From Enterobacterales bacterium (GTDB lineage Bacteria; Pseudomonadota; Gammaproteobacteria; Enterobacterales; Succinivibrionaceae), in NCBI GenBank assembly GCA_900768635.1, contig CAAGDP010000103.1, positions 1-19,439 of the forward strand: a stretch of DNA of 19,439 nucleotides, read 5' to 3'. The position numbers were made by a program, and so were the translations under genes. Shown here one piece after another: positions 1 through 6,815 of the stretch (within the stretch, counting starts at the first letter, position 1; each line of letters starts with the position of its first letter). The notes under the pieces are model-generated. The model was not told the origin of the DNA, did not search any database, and worked only from the letters and a program-made list of their open reading frames with translations.

Positions 1-36
1 AATTTTTAGCTTGTGATTTTGTAAAGAAAATTATTG

Positions 37-84
37 TTTTTTTTTTTTTTTTTTTTAATCCCCCCCCGGGGGGGGGGGGGGGGG
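37..84. repeat. Homopolymer block T20 then C8G17
   Basis: A run of 20 T (37-56), then AAT, then 8 C (60-67) directly abutting 17 G (68-84). The C/G junction is self-complementary and could fold. No open reading frame convincingly crosses it. Tracts this long are either hypermutable phase-variation-type tracts or an assembly or sequencing artefact near a contig end; the sequence cannot separate the two. Confidence 0.85.
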
Positions 85-370
85 AGGAACAGGATAATCT
101 TGCTCCACCTAAATTAAATTGTACGCTTCTGATGTTCTGAGGCAAATTTTATGCATAATACCGTCTAAAGTCAAGGCAGACAAATACAGTTGCTTATATC
201 TTCAACTTGAGAAAATACGGTACGGTACTCTTCTTTATCCTGTTCAACATCAAAAATAATTATAAAAACAAAGAGAAAGGTCAGATAGGACTGCTGTTAC
301 TATTATTTTTCACCAGGTGTACCGAAAATTCTGTCAGAAGTTTTATACTGTTGGAAACTCATATGATTTT

Positions 371-475
371 TCAGGTAGCCACGTTGTTACCAATATTAAC
401 CTGATCTCCTATGTCCAGGCCTGGATGTTGGCGCAGGGTGCCGTGGACACCGAACCTGGACGTGCTCAGATTTGC
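371..475 (-). pseudogene. Possible decayed M23 (LytM-type) peptidase fragment
   Basis: Read on the minus strand, this stretch gives about 34 residues containing SRFGVHG and, further on, RQHPGLDIG, then a stop. The spacing of an SxFG element and an HxGxD element (HPGLD, encoded at 427-413) resembles the first zinc-ligand region of lysostaphin/LytM-type M23 metallopeptidases. Stops flank it on both sides, so nothing intact can be made. The stretch is visibly more GC-rich than its surroundings. The match is short and could be chance, and the rest of the M23 domain was not found. Confidence 0.25.
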
Positions 476-579
476 CAGCTATTGATCAAAATTATTTGAG
501 ATTAAATATTAGACAAAAGGGCTAATGTAAATAGTTACTACGAACTGCTGAAGCCTTTTCTTTACAGCCGGATCTTTTC

Positions 580-608
580 TTCAAAAAAGTCCCGTTTTTT
601 GATAAAAT
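580..608 (+). promoter_or_regulatory. Putative sigma70 promoter of putP
   Basis: TTCAAA at 580-585 and TAAAAT at 603-608 are separated by 17 nt, each matching 4-5 of 6 consensus bases. They lie about 60 nt before the putP start. No operator was recognised. Background AT richness makes chance matches likely. Confidence 0.35.
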
Positions 609-670
609 ACACAGGTTTTTTTATACCTTAACTCAACTAACTAGACCGGCCAGCTGGAGATGGCTAAATA

Positions 671-2182
671 ATGGAAATATCTACCACCGTCACGTTTATC
701 GTTTACATCGTTGCAATGCTGCTCATTGGTATTCTTGCAACAAAGTATACCAAAAGTCTTTCTGACTACATTCTGGGAGGAAGAAGACTGGGAAGTTTTG
801 TTACCGCTTTAAGTTCAGGTGCATCAGATATGAGCGGCTGGTTGCTTTTGGGATTGCCGGGAGCTTTATATCTGTCAGGTCTTTGTGAATCCTGGATTGC
901 CATCGGTCTTACCATCGGTGCCTGGTTTAACTGGAAGCTGGTGGCAGGCCGTCTCCGGGTTTTTACTGAAATTTCCAATAATGCACTTACCCTTCCCGAC
1001 TACTTTACCCACAGATTTCACGACCAAAAAAGAATTCTCAGCGTACTGACAGCAATTATTATTCTCATATTTTTTGTGGTGTATTGCGCTGCCGGTATGG
1101 TTTCCAGTGCCAAACTTTTTTCTCAGGCCTTTGAGCTTGATTATCAAACCGGTCTGTACATCGGTGCGGTAGCAACTATCGGTTATGTAATGATTGGCGG
1201 ATTTCTGGCGGTAAGCTGGACCGATACCATTCAGGCTACCCTGATGATATTTGCCCTGCTGGTAACACCGATAGTAATTATAGTCTCTTTGGGTGGTCTG
1301 GATAATGTGGTAGCCGCAGTTAATTCCACCAACCCAACAGCTTCCAACTGGTTTGCCGGCGATTTTTCATTACAAACCATAGTTATGCTGCTCACCTGTC
1401 TCGGTTGGGGTCTGGGCTATATGGGACAACCTCATATTCTGGTTCGTTTTATGGCAGCCAGCTCGGTTCGGGCTATTCCCCGTGCCAGAATTATCAGCAT
1501 CACCTGGATGATACTTTGCCTCCTGGGAGCATGTTCTGTGGGTTACTTCGGCATAGCCTATATTGCTCAGCATCCGGAGCTTAATGCATATGTGAGCAAC
1601 GGCGGTCAGGAAAATATTTTCATAGTATTAAGTAAATACATGTTTAACCCCTGGATTTCAGGCATTCTTCTCTCCGCTATTCTGGCGGCAGTTATGAGTA
1701 CCCTTTCCTGTCAGTTGCTGGTATCCTCTTCAGTTCTTACTGAAGACCTTTATCACCAGTATCTCCGTCCAAAGGCAGGACAAAGAGAACTGGTATGGTG
1801 TGGCAGAATGATGTTACTGGGTGTGGCAGTAGTGGCATTTATTCTGGCTCAGGATCCTAATGCCAAAGTTCTGGATCTGGTAAGCTGGGCCTGGGCAGGT
1901 TTTGGTGCATCTTTCGGACCAATTGTTCTTATTTCCCTGTTCTGGAAGAAAATGAACTTTGCAGGAGCTTTAGCAGGCATGTTTACTGGTGCGGTTACCG
2001 TAATTATCTGGAGCATTTTCAAGGATCAGTATTTTATGGGTCTTTACGAACTCATCCCCGGCTTCCTGACAAACTGTCTGGCTATATTTATTGTAAGCAG
2101 CCTTACACAAAAATGCTGCCACAGCTGTTCCGATATTTATCTTAAACTTAAGGATGAATATAGGATTAGAACTCAGGACTAA
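671..2182 (+). CDS. putP: Sodium/proline symporter PutP
   Basis: This inner-membrane transporter imports proline with Na+ and belongs to the sodium:solute symporter (SSS) family. The 503 residues compare with about 502 in E. coli PutP, so it is full length. It is hydrophobic throughout, with the many membrane segments expected of the LeuT-like fold. Diagnostic motifs are ASDMSGWLLLGLPGA at residues 51-65, with Asp53 and Ser55 matching the E. coli Asp55/Ser57 Na+/proline site; MGQPHILVRF from residue 251; and AILAAVMSTLSCQLL near residues 336-350, with Ser343-Thr344 matching Ser340-Thr341. The ATG is preceded by GGAGA at 656-660 with 10-nt spacing. No putA (proline dehydrogenase) lies beside it, so it is probably transcribed alone. 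Proline could serve as nutrient or osmoprotectant; the window does not decide which. Confidence 0.96.
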   Translation: MEISTTVTFIVYIVAMLLIGILATKYTKSLSDYILGGRRLGSFVTALSSGASDMSGWLLLGLPGALYLSGLCESWIAIGLTIGAWFNWKLVAGRLRVFTEISNNALTLPDYFTHRFHDQKRILSVLTAIIILIFFVVYCAAGMVSSAKLFSQAFELDYQTGLYIGAVATIGYVMIGGFLAVSWTDTIQATLMIFALLVTPIVIIVSLGGLDNVVAAVNSTNPTASNWFAGDFSLQTIVMLLTCLGWGLGYMGQPHILVRFMAASSVRAIPRARIISITWMILCLLGACSVGYFGIAYIAQHPELNAYVSNGGQENIFIVLSKYMFNPWISGILLSAILAAVMSTLSCQLLVSSSVLTEDLYHQYLRPKAGQRELVWCGRMMLLGVAVVAFILAQDPNAKVLDLVSWAWAGFGASFGPIVLISLFWKKMNFAGALAGMFTGAVTVIIWSIFKDQYFMGLYELIPGFLTNCLAIFIVSSLTQKCCHSCSDIYLKLKDEYRIRTQD

Positions 2183-2204
2183 CCTGATACCCCATATTTA
2201 CTGT

Positions 2205-2242
2205 TGTCATCATCCTGCAGTTTCTGCTGTCAGGTGATGACA
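2205..2242 (+). terminator. Imperfect hairpin after putP, possible terminator
   Basis: Left arm TGTCATCATCCTGCAG (2205-2220), six-base loop, right arm CTGTCAGGTGATGACA (2227-2242). The outer eight base pairs are perfect; the inner part has wobbles and two mismatches. The following AAAATAT is not a U tract, so intrinsic termination would be weak. On the opposite strand there is also no good T run. Confidence 0.35.
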
Positions 2243-2432
2243 AAATATACAGGCAACAGAGAATTATCATTTTCAAAACAAAGAAATGAGACTTATCCCG
2301 TTACCTGTTTTCATGTATCTTAATCATTTTCAAAATATTTTCCGTTTCTGTCATGAGCTCTGTTGAATACACTTTGTACAACCTTTTTGACGTAGATAAC
2401 GGCTTTTATTAAAAATGCTATAAATATCTGTT

Positions 2433-2461
2433 TTGATGTCGATTATATGATATAGAATACT
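2433..2461 (+). promoter_or_regulatory. Possible promoter for the 2503-5248 unit
   Basis: TTGATG at 2433-2438 and AATACT at 2456-2461 are spaced by 17 nt, each matching four consensus bases, and would start transcription about 35 nt before the 2503 start. The match is weak in a very AT-rich stretch. The rest of the 2183-2502 gap holds only the putP hairpin. Confidence 0.3.
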
Positions 2462-2502
2462 AACAATTTGTTGTTATGATTTATCAATAATGAGCGGGTA
2501 AA

Positions 2503-3264
2503 ATGGGCTATATACTCATCCTTCTTGGCGTGCTGTTAATGGCATTCTTTTTTTATACGATTTACTGCAACTATAAACAGGAACAGGAGATTGAACGTCG
2601 CAAAAAGATAACACATTACAAAAGCATCATTTCCGAAATTGATGAGTTGCTTCTCAATGCAGTACATGTTCCCTACACCAAAGTTCTGGTTCTTATGCTA
2701 CAGAACCGAATTCTTTTTGCTCTTACCAATATTCTGGAATGTAACCCGGGTCTAAATTCCATCCGCACCCGTATTGCGGATATTAAAAAACAGATAGAAT
2801 TTGTAAATCAGAACTATAAGTCAGGTGAAGACAACCCCTTTATAGCACCGAATAATGACCGGCAGGCTATTCAGATGCTTAAGGTTATAAGCCGCCTGCG
2901 TAAAGTAGCCCGCATTGAACATAACCGGGGCAAAATCGATCCCAAGGCATATATTACTGAAGATCACCGGCTGGAATTACTTATGGTAAAGGTAAACATA
3001 GCCAGTCTTATGAATCATATTAAAGACTGCCAAATCCAACGGCAATGGGGTACAGCAAAACAGCTGATTTCCAAAACCATGGCCCTCCTCAAATCAGTAT
3101 CTGATAAAGATACCTGGTTGGAATCCCGGGAGGCGGAAGTAAAGGAAATCAATGATGCCATTAACAAGGAGCTTTCTGAAATTAATAAGAAAGAACTTAT
3201 TGACATCGAGAAGAAAGAAGACAACGGTCTTGATGAAATATTCCAAGATAAGAAGAAATGGTAA
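2503..3264 (+). CDS. Membrane-anchored helical protein, function unknown
   Basis: I do not recognise this 253-residue protein. Residues 2-22 form a single hydrophobic segment starting MGYILILLGVLLMAFFFYT, followed by a charged ERRKK stretch, so it is probably an N-terminal inner-membrane anchor with a cytoplasmic body. The rest is highly charged and predicted by eye to be almost all helical. There is a basic patch (SRLRKVARIEHNRGK, about residues 129-143) and a very acidic/lysine-rich tail rich in E, K and I, typical of coiled coil. No catalytic motif is visible. Its TAA stop (3262-3264) overlaps the AAGGA ribosome binding site of lonH, so the two are probably co-transcribed and translationally coupled. 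By context it could anchor or modulate the protease, which is inference only. The SD before the ATG is weak (GAGCGGG). Confidence 0.8.
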   Translation: MGYILILLGVLLMAFFFYTIYCNYKQEQEIERRKKITHYKSIISEIDELLLNAVHVPYTKVLVLMLQNRILFALTNILECNPGLNSIRTRIADIKKQIEFVNQNYKSGEDNPFIAPNNDRQAIQMLKVISRLRKVARIEHNRGKIDPKAYITEDHRLELLMVKVNIASLMNHIKDCQIQRQWGTAKQLISKTMALLKSVSDKDTWLESREAEVKEINDAINKELSEINKKELIDIEKKEDNGLDEIFQDKKKW

Positions 3265-3277
3265 GGAATTTAGATTG
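3263..3277 (+). promoter_or_regulatory. RBS and TTG start deciding lonH
   Basis: AAGGA at 3263-3267 lies 7 nt before TTG at 3275-3277, which is in frame with the long lonH reading frame. The frame itself is open back to 3152, but the ATG there lies inside the upstream gene and lacks such a site. The first A pair of the Shine-Dalgarno belongs to the upstream TAA stop, which favours translational coupling. Confidence 0.7.
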
Positions 3278-5248
3278 CAGAAGTTATCGGTTAAAGAATT
3301 AGTATCGTCATTCAACTTAAATTTCAATAAATTATCACAGGCAACTGACACCAGAATATCCCAGTTGCAACCCAGGGTAAGCAGCGCATTCCGCCGTCTT
3401 TGCGGTCCTTCCAACCTCTCTAACAGTCAGGTTCTTATTCTGGAAGGATATCCTGGAGTAGATTATGAATATATCACCTGCCAGCTGATTGCAGAATCCG
3501 GAGGACTTACTGCCCGCCGTCCCATGTTTGATCTGGTTTATGCTGAAAATATTGCCAATCCTCTGAAACCAACCTGTCTCACCCTGCGATCCGGTACAGG
3601 TTCAGATTTCTGCGAACACACCACCAAACTTCTAGATCTGCTGTTAAAGCATGTGGATGCGGAAGAAGCTGTTAATCATATTCTGGCTAAACAGCCGGGG
3701 AATGACAAACTGGCCAATTATCTAACAGCTCTTTCTGAAAAGGTTCTTAAGGGCGAGCCTTTTACTAATGAAGTTATTATGAATCTCATGGTGGCTCATG
3801 AGAAAAACCGGGTACCGATAATCTACGGTCGGGATCTGAACTGGAATAACCTGTTTGGTAAAATCAATTATCTCACCGAGCAGGGTACGGTTTATTCTCA
3901 CCAGAACCTGCTGGAGCCCGGACTGGTACGTATTGCCAACGGCGGTTATCTGATACTGCCTATTGAAGAGCTGGTGCGTCAGCCTCACCTCTGGTATAAA
4001 CTGTCCAATGCATTGGCGGTAGGTTCCCTGGATTGGGAAAATAATACCCAGGACAGTTCCAGCATTGTGCCGTTTTTTGAGCCTGAGCCCACCGACATCA
4101 ACCTTACGGTTATACTGGTAGGTGATTATCTGGATATTTCCAATTTTTATGCACTTGATATTAATGCACTGGAAAATATTGAACTTAAAGCCAGTCTTAC
4201 CGAAACTGTGGATTCCAATAAACTAGAGTTTTTTACTGGCTATCTGAAAGATATAATGCTGCGTTTTGAGCTTCAGGATTTTTCAGTCAATGCGGTAAAA
4301 CGTATCTGCCGTTATGCCCAGCGTCAATGCGATACTAAAAATCAGTTTATGATTGTGGAAACCCGTCTGGTGTCTCTTATGAAGCTGGCCAGTGATATTT
4401 CTCTTGAAAACGGTCATGATACCGTAGAGCAGGAGGATGTTACTGCAGCCATTGAGGAAAAAGAATTCCGATCCAATCTTATTGTGGAGGAATCCTCCAA
4501 AATGTATCAGGAAGGTCAGATCCTCATCTCCACATCCGGAACCCAGACCGGTCAGATTAATGGTCTCAGCGTAGTATCCACCTCAGGCTCGGATTATGAA
4601 TACGGTGAACCTCTGCGTATAACCGCCACTATCCATGTGGGTGAGGGAGACATTTCCGATGTTCAGCAGAAAGCCAACATGGCCGGTCAGATCCATCAAA
4701 AAGCCATGATGATTATTAATGGTTTTCTGTCACATAAATTTGCTCAGAATGAACCTCTGCCCTTTTCTTCCACTTTGGTTTTTGAACAGTCCTACAGCGA
4801 AATTGACGGGGACAGTGCAAGCCTTTCCGGATTATGTGCCGTACTGTCCGCTCTGGCAGAAACTCCTATTAAACAATGTTTTGCGGTAACCGGAGCTCTT
4901 GATCAGTTTGGACATGTCCAGCCGGTTGGCGGTCTTAATGAGAAAATTGAAGGCTTTTACCGGGTCTGCAAAATTAAAGGACTTACCGGAGAGGAATCAG
5001 TAATCATCCCTAACTCTAATGTAAGTCAGCTGGTTTTAAGTGATGAGGTTCTGGATGCAGTCAACAGGGGATCTTTTGCCATTTATACCGTGGAAACTCT
5101 GGATGAAACCATAGAGCTTCTCACAGGAATTAAAGCCGGCAGTCCTGAAGAAGGCGATACTTTCTACGGCAGAATACAGAATCGCATTAATGCCATGAAC
5201 GGTAAACCCGAATCCTCCTTCTGGTCACGACTTCTGGGGAAAAAATAA
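3275..5248 (+). CDS. lonH: Lon-like protease LonH (YcbZ family, S16)
   Basis: A cytoplasmic Lon-type serine protease with a Ser-Lys dyad. With the TTG start it is 657 residues, against about 586 in E. coli YcbZ/LonH. The N-terminal half is a degenerate AAA-like domain: EGYPGVD at residues 57-63 sits where a Walker A would be but lacks the GK(S/T), as in E. coli LonH, so ATP-driven unfolding is unlikely. A segment reading LEPGLVRIANGGYLIL matches the conserved LonB/LonH pattern. The C-terminal protease domain (about 420-625) has FEQSYSEIDGDSASLSGLC with catalytic Ser514, and PVGGLNEKIEGF with Lys557. Both are diagnostic. It is coupled to the upstream membrane protein and followed 60 nt later by fabA, its neighbour in E. 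coli too. The function in the cell is poorly known; a role in protein quality control is inferred. Confidence 0.93.
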   Translation: MQKLSVKELVSSFNLNFNKLSQATDTRISQLQPRVSSAFRRLCGPSNLSNSQVLILEGYPGVDYEYITCQLIAESGGLTARRPMFDLVYAENIANPLKPTCLTLRSGTGSDFCEHTTKLLDLLLKHVDAEEAVNHILAKQPGNDKLANYLTALSEKVLKGEPFTNEVIMNLMVAHEKNRVPIIYGRDLNWNNLFGKINYLTEQGTVYSHQNLLEPGLVRIANGGYLILPIEELVRQPHLWYKLSNALAVGSLDWENNTQDSSSIVPFFEPEPTDINLTVILVGDYLDISNFYALDINALENIELKASLTETVDSNKLEFFTGYLKDIMLRFELQDFSVNAVKRICRYAQRQCDTKNQFMIVETRLVSLMKLASDISLENGHDTVEQEDVTAAIEEKEFRSNLIVEESSKMYQEGQILISTSGTQTGQINGLSVVSTSGSDYEYGEPLRITATIHVGEGDISDVQQKANMAGQIHQKAMMIINGFLSHKFAQNEPLPFSSTLVFEQSYSEIDGDSASLSGLCAVLSALAETPIKQCFAVTGALDQFGHVQPVGGLNEKIEGFYRVCKIKGLTGEESVIIPNSNVSQLVLSDEVLDAVNRGSFAIYTVETLDETIELLTGIKAGSPEEGDTFYGRIQNRINAMNGKPESSFWSRLLGKK

Positions 5249-5308
5249 TTTATTCAGCATAGGCATTACAGCCGGTATGCACTTATTCGATAATTAGCGG
5301 AGAATCTT

Positions 5309-5851
5309 GTGGAAAATTCAAAAAATCTTTCTCTTTTTGAGCGTGGAATAACATCCTTTGACAAGGAGGCACTCCTTGCCTGCTCCCGGGGAGAACTCTT
5401 TGGTCCGGGAAACAGTCAGCTCCCTGCTCCTAATATGCTGATGATTGATCGTATTGTAAATATCGATCCTCAAGGTGGAGAACATGGAAAAGGATATATT
5501 GAAGCAGAGCTGGATATTAATCCTGATTTATGGTTTTTCCAGTGCCATTTCCCAGGTGATCCGGTAATGCCCGGCTGTCTGGGTCTGGATGCTATGTGGC
5601 AACTGGTAGGATTTTACCTTGGCTGGCGCGGCGGTAAAGGTAAAGGTCGAGCATTAGGTGTAGGTGAAGTTAAATTCACCGGTCAGATTAAACCTTCCGC
5701 CAGGAAGGTAACCTATAAAATCAATTTTAAACGGGTTATTGAACGTCGCCTTATTATGGGTATTGCTGACGGCACTGTTCTGGTGGACGGTGTGGAAATT
5801 TATCATGCCAAGGATCTTAAGGTAGGTCTTTTTGTGGAAGATGCTGACTAA
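5309..5851 (+). CDS. fabA: 3-hydroxydecanoyl-ACP dehydratase/isomerase FabA
   Basis: A dimeric cytoplasmic hot-dog-fold enzyme that dehydrates 3-hydroxydecanoyl-ACP and isomerises trans-2- to cis-3-decenoyl-ACP, the branch point for anaerobic unsaturated fatty acid synthesis. The 180 residues compare with about 172 in E. coli; the extra residues are at the N terminus. The sequence is very conserved: LPAPNMLMIDRI, then CHFPGDPVMPGCLGLDAMWQ with active-site His80 and Asp94, then RALGVGEVKFTGQI. The start is GTG at 5309 with GGAG (5299-5302) 6 nt upstream. It lies 60 nt after lonH and may be co-transcribed; no clear FabR or FadR palindrome was seen in that gap. A gene like this implies FabB/FabA-type unsaturated lipid synthesis, a proteobacterial trait. 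Confidence 0.97.
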   Translation: MENSKNLSLFERGITSFDKEALLACSRGELFGPGNSQLPAPNMLMIDRIVNIDPQGGEHGKGYIEAELDINPDLWFFQCHFPGDPVMPGCLGLDAMWQLVGFYLGWRGGKGKGRALGVGEVKFTGQIKPSARKVTYKINFKRVIERRLIMGIADGTVLVDGVEIYHAKDLKVGLFVEDAD

Positions 5852-6081
5852 ACTGTTCCCTTTTTCCAGCACTTTTTTTGTAAACGGTCAGAAATAAACT
5901 TTTCAAAGGTTACTATTTAGCCCCTAAGTGATTACAGAAGATCTACTAAAGTGACATTATTCAGGATCAAACAAACTGAAGATGCTGTAATACAAATAAA
6001 GTTAATATGAGTAATCTTAAAAAATGACAAGTTAGCGATCGGATAAAGTGCGGAAAATCGGTATCAAATTAAATGACTATT
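5852..6081. other. Spacer after fabA, nothing recognised
   Basis: AT-rich sequence with short T runs after the fabA stop but no clear hairpin terminator. It probably continues into the eroded 5' part of the transposase relic, since short frames near 6045-6080 hint at decayed coding, but I cannot align them. Confidence 0.4.
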
Positions 6082-6598
6082 CGTGATGCATATAAGGTGA
6101 CAAACTACACTTCATTAATCTTGGCGTCGGCTATGATACTACCGAGTGTGCTGGGGAGAGTGTGGCCCAATGGTGGCGGTATGTAGGAAAGAATACATTT
6201 CCAGGCGCAAAACGCCTCTATATCACTTGTGACAGCGACGGGAGCAATGGTTGGCGGATATGGCTGAAGCTTTATGTTCAACAGCTGGCGAATGAAACAC
6301 AGATGAAAATCCAGGTTTCACAATTTCTAACGGAAACTTGAAAATGGAACAAGATTGAACATCGGCTGATTTGTTATATCTCAAAAAACTGGCTGGGGCT
6401 GTCGCTCGTTAACGTGGAAACCGTAGGTTCAATAATCACTGAAAAAGGCTTATCTGCAGTATGCCATGTTGACGAAAATCATTATGAACCCGGTAAAAAA
6501 TCACCGAGGAGCGGAAAGACAATCTCAATATTAAATTTGTTGGTCCGAATGAAAAATGGAATTATATCATTCGACCAAATGGACAATTAATTTCGTGA
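6082..6598 (+). pseudogene. Decayed ISAzo13-family transposase
   Basis: Translation from about 6111 gives a C-terminal transposase part: INLGVGYDTTECA, then QWWRYVG, RLYITCDSDGSNGWRIW, KWNKIEHRLICYISKNW, and after a frame change PNEKWNYIIRPN. This order (vGxdhDTaefA, W-W, ITaDgGGSNG, KWNKIEHRLF, EWNYtI) is that of ISAzo13-type DDE transposases. The second catalytic Asp and the Glu of IEHR are still present. It is dead: the 5' half is missing or unrecognisable, a frame break occurs near 6096-6098, an in-frame TGA sits at 6339-6341 just before KWNKIEH (probably from a TCA Ser codon), and the six-A run at 6495-6500 has probably lost one base. No terminal inverted repeats or target duplication were found, so the element ends are unknown. 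Confidence 0.85.
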
Positions 6599-6637
6599 AA
6601 GTTCCTTAGCTATGCTTGAAAATGCTTGCTAGCTCTG

Positions 6638-6667
6638 CTCATAAATCCTAAACGTTCTGTTTATGAG
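6638..6667. repeat. Inverted repeat CTCATAAA-N14-TTTATGAG
   Basis: Perfect 8-bp arms at 6638-6645 and 6660-6667 with a 14-nt centre containing AACGTT. It lies about 150 nt before the ClpP-like gene and 40 nt after the transposase relic. It could be a regulator site or a leftover of the element end. An exact TATAAT occurs further on at 6725-6730, but no matching -35 was found. Confidence 0.4.
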
Positions 6668-6815
6668 TTCACAAAAAAGTCATTTATTCTGATTGCAATT
6701 TCACCTGTCAGCCGATAACAGTCTTATAATTCCGAACCGGAACAATATTTTCCTTTATTTCATGCCGATTGAGATTTTATCAGTATAGAGGGTTCTGTAC
6801 TTAAGGGTTGTTTTG

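Larger units (their letters stand above)
85..670. other. Intergenic region upstream of putP
   Basis: No convincing gene. Two short plus-strand open frames (207-404 and 317-499) lack a ribosome binding site and any recognisable protein, and I treat them as spurious. The stretch contains the possible M23-like fragment on the minus strand and the putative putP promoter near 580-608. The remainder is AT-rich with nothing recognised. Confidence 0.6.

Noticed and set aside
207..499. Two short plus-strand open frames of 65 and 60 codons
   Set aside because: No ribosome binding site, no recognisable domain, and overlapping frames; the second lies over the possible minus-strand M23 fragment.
3152..3274. 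ATG 3152 as start of lonH
   Set aside because: It would overlap the upstream gene by over 110 nt with no Shine-Dalgarno, whereas TTG 3275 has a well-placed AAGGA.
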